A stretch of DNA of 64,000 nt, from contig NC_089493.1 in assembly GCF_036850765.1 (NCBI RefSeq), positions 189,799,140 through 189,863,139 of the forward strand. Reading direction: 5' to 3'. This document shows, in pieces, positions 37,065-47,464 of this stretch (positions are counted from its first letter, which is position 1; every line of letters starts with the position of its first letter). Source of the stretch: Saccopteryx bilineata (taxonomy: Eukaryota; Chordata; Mammalia; Chiroptera; Emballonuridae). Both the position numbers and the translations under genes were made by a program. Below the pieces are notes generated by a model. That model saw nothing but the letters and a program-made list of their open reading frames with translations, was not told the origin of the DNA and ran no database searches.

Positions 37065-37259
37065 CAGTGGTCAGCCAACCGCGGCTCTTTGGCCCCTTGA
37101 GTGTGGCTCTTCCACAAAATACCACGTGCGGGCGCTACCTCGATAAGGAATGTACCTACCTATATAGTTTAAGTTTAAACATTTTGGCTCTCAAAAGAAA
37201 CTTCAATCGTTGTCCTGTTGATATTTGGCTCTGTTGACTCATGAGTTGGCCGGCCACTG
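37065..37259 (-). mobile_element. Non-autonomous hAT element (195 bp)
   Basis: Termini are CAGTGGTCAGCCAAC and GTTGGCCGGCCACTG, imperfect inverted repeats of hAT type. Flanking 8-bp duplications ATCTACAG (37057-37064) and ATCTATAG (37260-37267) differ at one base. The interior has GGCTCTTTGGCCCCTTGAG and CAAAAGAAACTTCAATCG, with no coding capacity. Strand assignment is arbitrary. Confidence 0.88.
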
Positions 37260-37526
37260 ATCTATAGTGTATAATTTCTTTTCTTTTTTTTTTTTTAGTG
37301 TATAATTTCTTAATCTTACCACTCCTTATTCCGTGCATAGGCCTTCAATGACTCCCTACACTATAAACTGTCCGTCGCAATAATAACTGGACGTAGTATC
37401 TATCTACCATTTTAGGTGCCTAGCCTTGAGCCGGGCATCTTCACTGTCTCATCTCGGTTGGGGCTCATGACAACCCGACCCCCATTCTACAGAAAGGGCA
37501 AGTGAGGCCTTGAGAGTTCCATCTCT

Positions 37527-37893
37527 GGCCCTGGCCAGTTGGCTCAGTGGTAGAGCGTCGGCCTGGCGTGCAGAGGTCCCAGGTTCGATTCCCGGCCAGG
37601 GCACACAGGAGAAGCGCCCATCTGCTTCTCCACCCCTCCCCCTCTCCTTCCTCTCTGTCTCTCTCTTCCCCTCCCGCAGCCAAGGCTCCATTGGAGCAAA
37701 GATGGCCCGGGCGCTGGGGATGGCTCCTTGGCCTCTGCCCCAGGTGCTAGAGTGGCTCTGGTCATGGCAGAGCGACGCCCCGGAGGGGCAGAGCGTCGCC
37801 CCCTGGTGGGCGTGCCGGGTGGATCCCAGTCGGGCGCATGCGGTAGTCTGTCTCTCCCCGTTTCTAGCTTCAGAAAAAAAAAAAAAAAAGAGA
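37527..37893 (+). repeat. Full-length tRNA-derived bat SINE, copy 3
   Basis: Third well-preserved copy of the bipartite SINE, with A box, B box (GGTTCGATTCC) and poly-A tail. Flanking 15-bp repeats GAGAGTTCCATCTCT (37512-37526) and GAGAGTTTCATCTCT (37894-37908) differ at one base. It has a single copy of the internal CGCCCCCTGGTGGGCG motif and a shortened 3' end, so it is shorter than the other two. Confidence 0.92.
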
Positions 37894-38039
37894 GAGAGTT
37901 TCATCTCTGAGCTCGGCTCCGGACCCGGCTCTCTCACACTCACAGCGACTACACACGCGTCTCTGCAAACCGTCCGGATTCCTCAGCATGGCGGCGATCC
38001 ACAGCCCTCTCCGCAATAGGCAGAGGTACCCAGCGCTTG

Positions 38040-38260
38040 GCATGTCTCAGGTCTCATGTACGCCGGCTGGTCCTCTCCCTTCCTCTCCTTGGGGGAATCC
38101 CTTCCCATCCATCAAGGCCGTCCGCAGAGGCCACATCCTCTAGGATATCACCCTGTACAAACTCAAGCGAGATGCACGCCTCCTTCCAAGCCCTCCTGGC
38201 CCTGTGGTCGTCCCTCCCTGAGGGCACTTACTGTGCAGCAGCAGCAGCACTGGCCTCAGA
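38040..38260 (+). repeat. L2 LINE 3' fragment
   Basis: CCATCCATCAAGGCCGTCC, CACGCCTCCTTCCAAGCCCT and GAGGGCACTTACTGTGCAGC resemble the L2 3' end in sense. It is diverged. Confidence 0.5.
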
Positions 38261-38431
38261 CAGACGAGGAGGCCGGGGTCCAGAGAGGTTGTGGAGCCTC
38301 ATCCGGAGAACTCAGCTAACGCATCAGGACGTCGGGTTCAAACCTGTGTTCCCGATCCGAGCGCCTCGGGGCTCTGCCACTGTGGTGTCCCACCTGTCTC
38401 TGACTTTCCAAGAACAGAGGCGGGGAAACTA

Positions 38432-39028
38432 CAGTGTGTCCGTAAAGTCATGGTGCACTTTTGACCGGTCACAGGAAAGCAACAAAAGATGACAGAAATG
38501 TGAAATCCACACCAAATAAAAGGAAAACCCTCCCAGTTTCTGTAGGATGATGTGGCAGCATGTGCACATGCGCAGATGATGACGTAACACCATGTATACA
38601 GAGAGGCAGCCCACAGCCATGCCAGTCGAGATGTGGATGGTACAGAGGAAAGTTCAGTGTGTTCTGTGGCTCGCTAAATTCAAATTCGTGACCAAAGTGC
38701 AACGTGAATATTGGTGCATTTATAACGAAGCGCCACCACATAGGAATAACATTAGTCGGTGGGATAAGCAGTTGAAGGAAACCGGCAGTTTGGCGGAGAA
38801 ACCTCGTTCTGGTAGGCCATCAGTCAGTGACGAGTCTGTAGAGGCTATACGGGATAGCTACCTAAGGAGCCCAAAAAAATATGTGCGTGAGCCCACATTG
38901 AACTGCACTGAATAGGTATGAAACTGGGAGAGTTTTCCTTTTATTTGGTGCAGATTTCACATTGCTATCGTCTTTTGTTGCTTTCCTGTGACCGGTCAAA
39001 AATGCACCATGGCTTTACGGACACACTG
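38432..39028 (+). mobile_element. Internally deleted mariner/Tc1-type DNA transposon
   Basis: The element is bounded by long terminal inverted repeats: 38432-38540 starts CAGTGTGTCCGTAAAGTCAT, and 38920-39028 ends ATGGCTTTACGGACACACTG. Over about 108 bp the arms differ at roughly eight positions. TA dinucleotides flank both ends, as expected of mariner target duplication. Between the arms lies a short open frame for the amino-terminal part of a transposase, and the catalytic part is missing. It cannot move by itself. The small arm divergence suggests a moderately recent insertion. Confidence 0.92.
38592..38915 (+). pseudogene. Transposase remnant: DNA-binding amino-terminal region only
   Basis: A 107-codon uninterrupted frame inside the mariner element begins MYTERQPTAM and contains LWLAKFKFVTKVQREYW, NISRWDKQLKETGSLAEKPR and SGRPSVSDESVEAIRDSYLR. 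The pattern of two helix-turn-helix halves joined by a basic SGRPS linker is that of mariner-type transposase DNA-binding regions. No DDE/DDD catalytic domain follows; the frame stops just before the right inverted repeat, so the deletion is internal. Whether it is expressed is unknown. It lies antisense to SLIT3 transcription. Confidence 0.85.
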
Positions 39029-39954
39029 TATAATATGACTGCCATGGTCTAACTCAGTTATCTCAGGAGGGAGGAAGCTGGTGAAAAAAAAAAAGTTTTG
39101 TTTTGGCATTTGTCACTGGGACTTTGTTGCTTTCATTGACTTGCAAGCATTCTTACCCAGGGGATGGTAGGTGAAGGCAGTATACTCCACAATGTCCCCT
39201 CATTGTCCCCGGTGTGTCTCTCCATCAGATTCCCTGGGATTCCCAGGATCACTGATTTTAGTTCCAGTTGCTTGGAGGATGGGCAGGCACCTACCCCACA
39301 CCCTAGGGAGACAACTGGTCACCTATTGGGACATGAAGGGGGGCCTCCTGACCAGGCTGGACGGCATCGTGCTTTCGTGAGCAGGGAAAAGGCACACCCA
39401 GGATATGGTGTTTTCCCCGGGTATGCCTTTCACCATCGCCCTACTCCAGGCAAGTGGCAAACAGCACAGATTTTAGTTAGTCCGCCTTGGGTCTGACCTT
39501 CCTCACGGTGACACAGGCTTGTCTTCCAAAGGTGTACAAGCCACGGGTCCTGAAACTACTGGGCAGCGCAAACCGGGTCGCACACTAGGCCACGCAGGGT
39601 CAGTGGCCATTAGCAAGGCGTCACTCAAAGCTATCTTTGCAGGAGCAGAAGCCAATTAAAACGTGTCCTGTAAGCTCAGTGTAAGGAGGATATCGAGGTC
39701 CCTGTAATTAACTGCTGAAAAAAGGCACATCAAAACCCAGCACGTGGGCAGTCCTGCTAACGTGCAGAGCTGCGGTCCTCCCGGAAAAGGCCAGCGTCTC
39801 CATCCGCCCTATCACTTCTAATGGAGGACGCGTGCCCGACCCTCCGACCACAGGAGGGCAGGGGCGGGATTGGTCTTGCTCACAATGGCATCTGCCCCGC
39901 AGTGTCTGGCACGTAGGAGGCGCTCAGTGCCAAACCCCAGGGGGTCCCGGTTAG

Positions 39955-40633
39955 GTACCCCACACCCACTGGGACGGCTGGAATAAAAAAGATGGAGAGC
40001 AAGCCGGCGAGGAAGTGTGGCGATCGGGACCCTCCTCCGCCGCTGGTGGGAAAGCAACATGCTGCAGCGGCTCTGGAAGAGAATTTGGGGGTCGCTCAAA
40101 GAGTACAACACAGAGTTACCTGCTGACCCAGCGAGTCTACCGAGAGGGGAGAGCCCCAGAAGAACTGAAACAGGCGTGCAGGCAAAAACTCGTCCACAAA
40201 TGCTCGCAGCACCTCGTTCTTAGCAGCCAAAAGGCAGAAACACCCCGGATGTGCGCCCGTGGGTGAATGGAGACACAAGTTGTGGTGCATACCCAGGGTG
40301 GAATATTACTCAGGCATAGAAGGGGTGAAATACTGATACATGCTACAAATGGATGAACCTTGACAACGTTATGCTGAGTGACAGGATGAGCCACAAAAGG
40401 GCATACCTATCGCATGGTTCCAACTTATGTGAAACACCCAGCTGATCTATAGAAACAGAAAGCAGATCAGAAGTTGCCGGGGACCGGGGGTGAAAGGGGA
40501 CTGGGGAATGACTGCCTAAGGATATGGGGTCTCCTTTCGGAGGGGATGAAATGTTCTAGAGGAGAATGATGGTCAGACAACACTGTGAATATACTAAGCG
40601 CCACTGAACTGTCCACTTTAAAATGGTGAATTC
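39955..40633 (+). repeat. L1 LINE 3' end fragment
   Basis: Landmarks include GGCGATCGGGACCCTCC, GCTGGTGGGAAAGCAACATG, GGTGGAATATTACTCAGGCA, ATGGATGAACCTTGACAACG, GCTGAGTGACAGGATGAGCC and CTGAACTGTCCACTTTAAAA, in the order of L1 ORF2-end/3'-UTR sequence of older mammalian L1s. Reading frames are broken. A SINE follows immediately at 40634. Confidence 0.82.
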
Positions 40634-41100
40634 TGGCCAGATTGGTGTTGGCACAATGGGTAGTGTGTTGACCTGGGAGGCTGAGGCCCCAGGTTTGAAA
40701 CCCCGAGGCCACTGGCTTGGACACAGTCTGACCAATTTGAGAGCAGGATTGCTGGTTTGCGTGTGGGATCATCGACATGATCCCATGGTCACTGGCCTGA
40801 GCCCAAAGGATGCTGACTTGAAGCCCAGCCAAAGTCATTGGCTTGGGCGTGGGATCATCGACATGATCCCATGGTCACTGGCCTGAGCCCAAAGGATGCT
40901 GGCTTGAAGCCTAACGTCACTGGCTTGAGCCCAAGGTCGCTGGCTTGAGCAAAAGGTCCCTGACTCAGCTGGAGATCCTCTGGTCAAGGCACATAGGAGA
41001 AGCAATCAATAAATAACTAAAGTGTCACAACTACAAATTGATGCTTCTCATCTCTCTCCTTCCTGTCTGTCTTTCTCTCTTGCAAATAGAAAAAAAAAAA
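40634..41100 (+). repeat. Long tRNA-derived SINE with internal tandem duplication
   Basis: Begins TGGCCAGATTGGTGTTGGCA and has a B-box-like CCAGGTTTGAAACCCC. It continues through repeated CACTGGCTTGAGCCCAAGG-type modules, then GGTCAAGGCACATAGGAGAA, a CT stretch and a poly-A tail. A segment starting GTGGGATCATCGACATGATC occurs at 40763 and again at 40849, an 86-bp tandem duplication. Weak flanking repeats (GGTGAATTC / GGTAAATTC) suggest the target site. It sits at the 3' end of an older L1 fragment. Confidence 0.85.
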
Positions 41101-41550
41101 GGTAAATTCAGAGGAGCCCCCTCTTTCTGTGACAAGGAAGACCTTTCTGAGAGATTGACACCGTGAGGGGAACTGCCCTGTGACGACATCACAGACAAAG
41201 GCGGGGTAGCCCAGGGCCAGATCTTCTATGAGGCACCATCCAGCAGCAAACTGAAATCTGTCCGATGTGACAAGAAGTATGTTGGCATTTCAAAAACAGT
41301 GAGAACGGAGGAGAGCCACACGGTGGGACTCAGGGCGCCTACTTTGGGGGATTATTTACAGCAAGTTTTAAAACCCTCCTAGCTTGCTTTGGGGAAACTG
41401 CCAATCACTCCACACGCAGGAACAAAATAAAACTGGTTTAAGCAAAGAGAATGAGGTCGGTAAAACTGATGGAAGAGGGAAACGTCACCTGCTCCACTCC
41501 CAAGTCAAATATAAAATGTATGGGATTAGCCACTCTCTCTCTCTCTCTCT

Positions 41551-41720
41551 TCTTTTTTTAAATTTAAAACATTTTTTATTTTTTAATTACAGTTGACATA
41601 CAATGCTATCCTGGTTTCAAGGGTGCACCCCAGTGATGATATATTATATAACTCACTGAGTGATCACCCCGATAAGTGTTCTGTGCTTTCCACACCTCTG
41701 CCTGCTCCCTCCCTCCGTGG
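41551..41720 (-). repeat. L1-type 3' UTR fragment, antisense
   Basis: Begins with a T-rich run then TTTTTAATTACAGTTGACAT, TGGTTTCAAGGGTGCACCCC and AGTGATCACCCCGATAAGTG, a recurrent laurasiatherian L1 3'-UTR order read on the opposite strand. It ends within GC-richer unique DNA. Confidence 0.6.
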
Positions 41721-43889
41721 GTGCTGCGCTGATAACTCGGTAGAACGTATTTGCAGGTCAGAAGCTGACTTCATTTTTTTTTTTTGCTTTTCCTCAGCTC
41801 AGATCGGTTCTTTGCCTGCCTGTTACCTTCGGGGCCATGAGAGAAGTGTCTCTGATCAGACATTCTTCCCTGCCCGGCCTCTGGTCTGGGTGGGTGATGA
41901 GCACCCTGTGGGCCCGGCTCCCGGGGAGGGGCCAAGTGAAACTGCGTGTGTATGTGCGCCTGGGCGGGGGTCGTTTCCCTACTGTGTAATTCCAAACTCT
42001 CACAGGACAGTTTGGAGCAGTCTCATTGGTCTCCCTGAACTGGACAAATCCAAAAAAGTTGGACCGGAAGGAAGAGGCCAGAAGAACAGAGGAGAGAGAA
42101 AGGGCCAGAAGTCAAAGTCCCCCCCTCTCCGTCCCCGCCCCAGACGGCTCCCACCTGGGCACGGGCTGAGGGCCAGCTCCACCAGGGCTGGGGCCACTGT
42201 CCCTGGTCTGCTGTTGGGGCGGCTGCTTTTCAGCTGCTGTGTCAGAGCTGAGGTTGGAGCCTAACCCCTCCCCCGATTCCCGAAAAGGGAGGCAGGACGT
42301 GGCTTACATACACTTCATGAGGAACGGAGGATGAGCACAGCGGGCGGGCGCCGCGGAAAGGAGAGAGGGAGAGACGGAGCTGTCCCCTTTTCCTCCTCTG
42401 CCAGCAGTGCAGTGTTATCTAAGATAGTGCAGCACAGTGAGTGAATAAATCAATTAATAAAAACAGTCTGCTCGGGAATCAAACGACCAGGACCTTTGAC
42501 CTTGCTGGGTTGGGACCTCTCTGGGCTCACATTTTCCTGTCAGTAGAACAAAGGTGCGGAGCAGGTGATTTGTCAGGGTCAGCCTCCCGCCCCCACCCCA
42601 AGCCGCCACGCGGGGCCGCAGCCCCCCAGTTCTCACGCGAGGCTTTGCTCCCTGTGTTGTTACAGGCGCTGTGGACTTGATTTTCAGTACAGTGTGTTGA
42701 GAATGCAAATATGAGCTTCCCATCGTCGAGAACAGTTAGGATGGGGATGCTCTAATGCACTGGAGGTTTCAATAGTAGGTCACAACAGACAGCCCCCCCC
42801 ACACACACACAAGTATGAATGAAGTGTGGTGTTAACTTCCGCCAGCCTGCTTCACGGAAGCGCACCGTGCTCAGTGCTTAGAAGGCCCCCGCGGTGCCTG
42901 TCGCACAGAGGGTCACACAGCAGTCCCTCGGTGGGGCCAGCCCAGCTCTCTCAGGCTTCCAGGTGTTTACAGGGTTAGAAATGGGGGGTGCGGCTGCTCT
43001 GGCTGCCTCTGCGTCGTCTCATTTCCTGGTCGGAAATGGCGTGTCTCAGAAACAGTGGGTCCCCCCTCCTGTTAGTCACAGGGACAGCCACGGGCCAGTT
43101 CTCTCACGACCCTTGGTTGGGGAAAAGCAGGGCCTGCTGAAGTTGGACCTGAGAGGGGAATGCTCATTTCCAGGTCAAAAGCGCTGTTTTCTCAACCCGC
43201 AGATTTCGCCTGGTGTGCCCCGGTCTCGCACGCAAGGTCCCCGGGAACAGCTCCCTCCCCGAGCGGGCCAGCTCCTCGGTGTCGCTGGCCATTGGAAGCG
43301 TGGGCCTGACAGATAGAAACGGCTGTGTCTTCTTACACTTCCTCCAACCCCCCTAGTTCTAATTTTTCATCCTTAAAGAAAAACTTCCTGCGCACACTTG
43401 CCACTCAAAGTCTCAGTCTCCCCGTTCTTTCTTGGGGACTCATGTCGGGGGACTGACCTCTGCATGGGACACAGCACACAGCCCAGCATACTGAGGGTCC
43501 TGTGCCCTTGGCCAGATGTGGCGCGGGGGGTTCTGGATGCACATGTGAAAGGTAAGAAGGGGTGACCCGTGCACACACGGAGTGTCCTCTAAGCAGAGGC
43601 CTGGGGCGGCGACCCCGAGTCCTGCCTGCCAGCGAGCGAGCGAGCAATGCCAGCTCCCGGGACTTCTACACAGAAGAGCCGGACCCCCGCTGACCGGCGG
43701 AAAGGGCCGGAGAGTCAGCGCGAAGGTTTCCTGGGGTCTGTGATGGATAGCCACTTTGGAAGTACTTCCTGAACCGATTCTCCCATCGGTCAGCACTTCG
43801 GTGGGAGCAGCGGGTGAAGGGTTGGGGGGGTCTCTTTCCATCACACCATCTCTCCCAAACCCCTCCCAAAGAAAAGCACAGCCCCAGAA

Positions 43890-44420
43890 TTGTGTCTGCA
43901 CAAAAGGTTTGCATTAACCGTAATGAAGCCAATGACAAAATCAATAAAGCGGGAATTGCGCGGCTGTCATAAAGATGATGTAAGCCCGGGGTTCACGATG
44001 GTTATGGAGCTATTTAGAATTGTAATTAAAACCAGCACCATTTTTTTTCCCTCCCAAGATAAAAGCCCCTTTGACAACCATAAATGCAAGCTACAGGAAA
44101 TTTTCAACAAATATATTCAAAATTAATGTATGGCACCGGGATGGCATAAATTAACGGAGGGTAATCCATACGCCCAGGCTTCGGGATGTGAGAGCCGGTA
44201 AAGAGATTTCGATCCCGCCTTTGGTTTTCGAGCAATGCGGTTTCCAATTTTAATCAAGTTAAAGCTTGACAGAGCACTTAGAGATTCTGAATGAATGGCA
44301 TATTTCTGACAACTACTTTTCAACGAGCCTGGAAACGCTGTCTCTGTATTTGCCCAACCTGCGATCTGACAGTATTTGTTATTTTATGCATCCCACGTAT
44401 TTCAGAAGAAAAAAGATCTG
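43890..44420. other. Candidate conserved non-coding element
   Basis: About 530 bp of AT-rich, non-repetitive DNA containing many homeodomain-type cores: CCGTAATGAAG, ATCAATAAAG, TTGTAATTAAAACC, AAAATTAATG, ATAAATTAACGG and TTTTAATCAAG. It lacks recognisable repeats and stands out against GC-rich flanks. Assignment as a regulatory element is inference. Confidence 0.3.
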
Positions 44421-45320
44421 GGCAGGGGGTGCGTGTGCAGAAGATGACCTTTTTGCTCATTCGAGACTGGGAGTAGGAACAGGTGGCGGAGGAAGCAAGC
44501 GAGCTTCACGGAGCCTCCCAGTGCTCGCGAGCTATCCCCCTCGGACTTACCTCCTGAGCCTCGATTGCTAAGTGGGACGCTGAGATTTCTTGGGACACAT
44601 CCACCTGCCTACCTACCTATCCATTCGCTTAACTTCAGGGCATCGCCGCCGTTCACCTTTAGGTCGTTAGCGATATCACCTAACACGGCCTTCAGCCCGG
44701 CTGAGGGGGAGATTCTAGCCCTCCGGGCGACCGGAGCTGTGAAACTGCAGAGTGTTAGTGTTGGAAGCCGTTTGAGGGGACCTGAACCCTTCGTCATTGT
44801 TAACAGAAGAGGAAAGTGAGGATTAGAGTTACTTAAGGCCCTAAGATGGCCTTCGGCAGGGTATCGGGACCTGATCGCAAACCTCTTAGGTCACACTATC
44901 TGGAGAGAGAGGAGTAAGCAGTGAAGAGAGAAGAAAATGAGACAGTAGGCGAGAGTACCTGGCGTTTGTCAAGTCTGAGATGTTACTAGAACTCAGGGCT
45001 GCTCGCTTCTCTCCTTCCAGTGTGGCCTGCAAGTGGGGTGAGGTGGTGGGAAGTGAGGAGTCCCTGGAATTTAGGGGTGTATCATCATGTTTTGTTTTGT
45101 TTTTAATTTTCTGGATTTTCTGAGAGTTGACATCTTGGGCTGGGGAGAGACTGCCCCTCCCAACCACCTCCTGTATCTAAAGCTCGCACACACCGAGCAG
45201 CTCTCTCCCGTCCCCATCACCCCAGGGCCAGGCCTCAGACCACAGGCCACAGCCGCTCACCCCCAGGCCCCACTGGAACTGCCCCAACCGGCCAGTCCCC
45301 AGCCGAGCCCCTGCCCCACG

Positions 45321-45380
45321 CCGCAACCCCCAGGGAGTCCTCAGTGAAGGCGCCGCAACCCCCAGGGAGTCCTCAGTGAA
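45321..45380 (+). repeat. 32-bp tandem duplication
   Basis: CCGCAACCCCCAGGGAGTCC begins at 45321 and again at 45353, with the following CTCAGTGAAG also repeated. Two near-identical units. Confidence 0.9.
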
Positions 45381-45699
45381 GCCCGTTGCCTTCGCTCTCC
45401 CCGGCTCTTGCTCCTGCCCCCTTGCTGTGTGGCTTCCTGTGTGGTCCTGTGGGGCGTAGTCTGCCTCTCATTTCTATAACTCTGGGTAACAAGGAACTTT
45501 CCTTTCAGTGGCACTGACCTCCCTGTGTTACCACTCAGCCGCCTTTATAAATTAAGACCCAGGAGCAGGTCATAGGGACCCAGGCTGTGGTGATGACTCC
45601 TGCCCACTGTCTGAATGACCCTGGAAAAGTTTAATGGCCACATTAAAACAAAACAAACAAACAAACAAAAAAACAAAAAAACCAACCCACGGTGTAGGC

Positions 45700-46028
45700 C
45701 AGGGGTCCCCAAACTACGGCCGCGGGCTGCATGCGGCCCCCTGAGGCCATTTATCTGGCCCCCACCGCACTTCCAGAAGGGGCACCTCTTTCATTGGTGG
45801 TCAGTGAGAGGAGCAGAGTTCCCATTGAAATACTGGTCAGTTTGTTGATTTAAATTTACTCGTTCTTTATTTTAAATATTGTATTTGTTCCCGTTTTGTT
45901 TTTTTACTTTAAAATAAGATATGTGCAGTGTGCACAGGGATTTGTTCATATTTTTTTTATAGTCTGGCCCTCCAACAGTCTGAGGGACAGTGAACTGGCC
46001 CCCTGTGTAAAAAGTTTGGGGACCCCTG
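45700..46028 (+). mobile_element. Non-autonomous hAT element with exact 8-bp duplication
   Basis: The 329-bp element starts CAGGGGTCCCCAAACT and ends AGTTTGGGGACCCCTG, a perfect 16-bp inverted repeat. The direct repeat GTGTAGGC at 45692-45699 and 46029-46036 is exact, the usual hAT target-site length. The AT-rich interior has no transposase. Perfect ends and target duplication indicate a recent insertion. Confidence 0.94.
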
Positions 46029-47166
46029 GTGTAGGCTCTATTTCCTCCAGGTCCTTGGTTAGTATCCGACTCGAATCGCAAGTCCTTAGGCCGGCAGGCA
46101 CGGAGGCCGGCTGCGGCAGAGGACTTGCACGCCGGCCAAACCACTTAGTATAAAAGCACAGCTCCTGCTTGTCTCGCTCGTAAGCGGGCAGAGAAAGGAA
46201 TTCATTTTAGGAAACCTAATTGCATTAAGGAGCTGATTCCAGAAAAGGATCCTGGATTGATAGTCCATGGAGCAGGCTCGTCTCTTGCTACGGTCAGTCC
46301 AGCACGGGAAATTCGCACTTCCGCCACTCAATTATGCTGGTTGACAGCGAGCTCCCAAACTGCACCTGGGCCATCCTCATTGCTGGCAAGGTGCGAACGC
46401 GGTGAAGGAATAGCACGGCGGACCCCAACGGAAGTTCAGGGCCAGCCCTTGTTCGGCCACGGCTGGTGACAAGGAGAGAGGACCCAGCAAGGTCTGATTC
46501 AAACTGTTCAACTTCGGAGACACACGAGGAAGACCCTCAAAATTCAAAGCAGGAACCCCTAGATGCCTTGGGAGTTCTGTGCACACGGCCCAGAGGACAG
46601 CTTCTTAACATTAGCTGCTGGCTGGCAGCAGCGGGAGCATTACTTACTGGGCTTCGGGCAGTGTAACCGGGAGCAACCGGCCCTCCTGTTAGAAAGAGGC
46701 CAGGAAAGGAGCATATCTGAAGCAGAGTTGCAGAAGACAGCCCTGGCTTTGTGGTCTGTCTGTTCCCTCGTACCTGGTGACCATGCCCAGGGCTGACACA
46801 GGGTCGGAGGAACCCACTAGGCTATTTAAACTAAGGCAGGGGCAGTCAAAGGCAGATCAAAAGGGGCTCTGGCAGGTACTTAAGGACACTTCTGGCCCTT
46901 TTGTTTTAACCCCTGGGAGATGTCTTAAAGTTCCAGTGCTGGGAACTTCAGACACTTATGGCATGCCTTGAGCTTTCCTGGCCTGGCAGGGTCTCCTTCT
47001 TCCATTTCCTAGGGGGAGTGGCTATCTCTCAGCCACACCCTCCTCCCCATCCATTCCTCTGGTCCATAACTGCTGGAGAGAAGGCTGGGGTTTGACCCTC
47101 CTTCTTGTCCGGCGTGCGAGGAGTGGAGGAGGAGGAGAATGTCATGCACCAGAGAGACACCTAGAC

Positions 47167-47464
47167 CAGTGGTCCCCAACCCCTGGGCCGTGGACCGGTA
47201 CTGGTCCGTGGGCCATTCGGTACCAGTCTGCAGAGAAAGAATAAATAACTTACATTATTTCCGTTTTATTTATATTCAAGTCTGAACGATGTTTTATTTT
47301 TAAAAAATGACCAGATTCCCTCTGTTACATCCGTCTAAGACTCACTCTTGACGCTCGTCTCGGTCACATGATACATTTATCCGTCCCACCCTAAAGGCCG
47401 GTCCGTGAAAATATTTTCTGACATTAAACCGGTCCGTGGCCCAAAAAAAGGTTGGGGACCACTG
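47167..47464 (-). mobile_element. Non-autonomous hAT element (298 bp)
   Basis: Starts CAGTGGTCCCCAACC and ends GGTTGGGGACCACTG, a perfect 15-bp inverted repeat. Flanking 8-bp duplications ACCTAGAC (47159-47166) and ACCTATAC (47465-47472) differ at one base. The interior contains GGACCGGTACTGGTCC and ACCGGTCCGTGGCCC palindromic ends and an AT-rich centre. No coding capacity is seen. Strand is arbitrary. Confidence 0.92.

Noticed and set aside
44609..44797. Minus-strand 62-codon frame in a candidate conserved region, considered as an exon
   Set aside because: It has no LRR pattern, no matching family and no flanking splice sites of the right phase.
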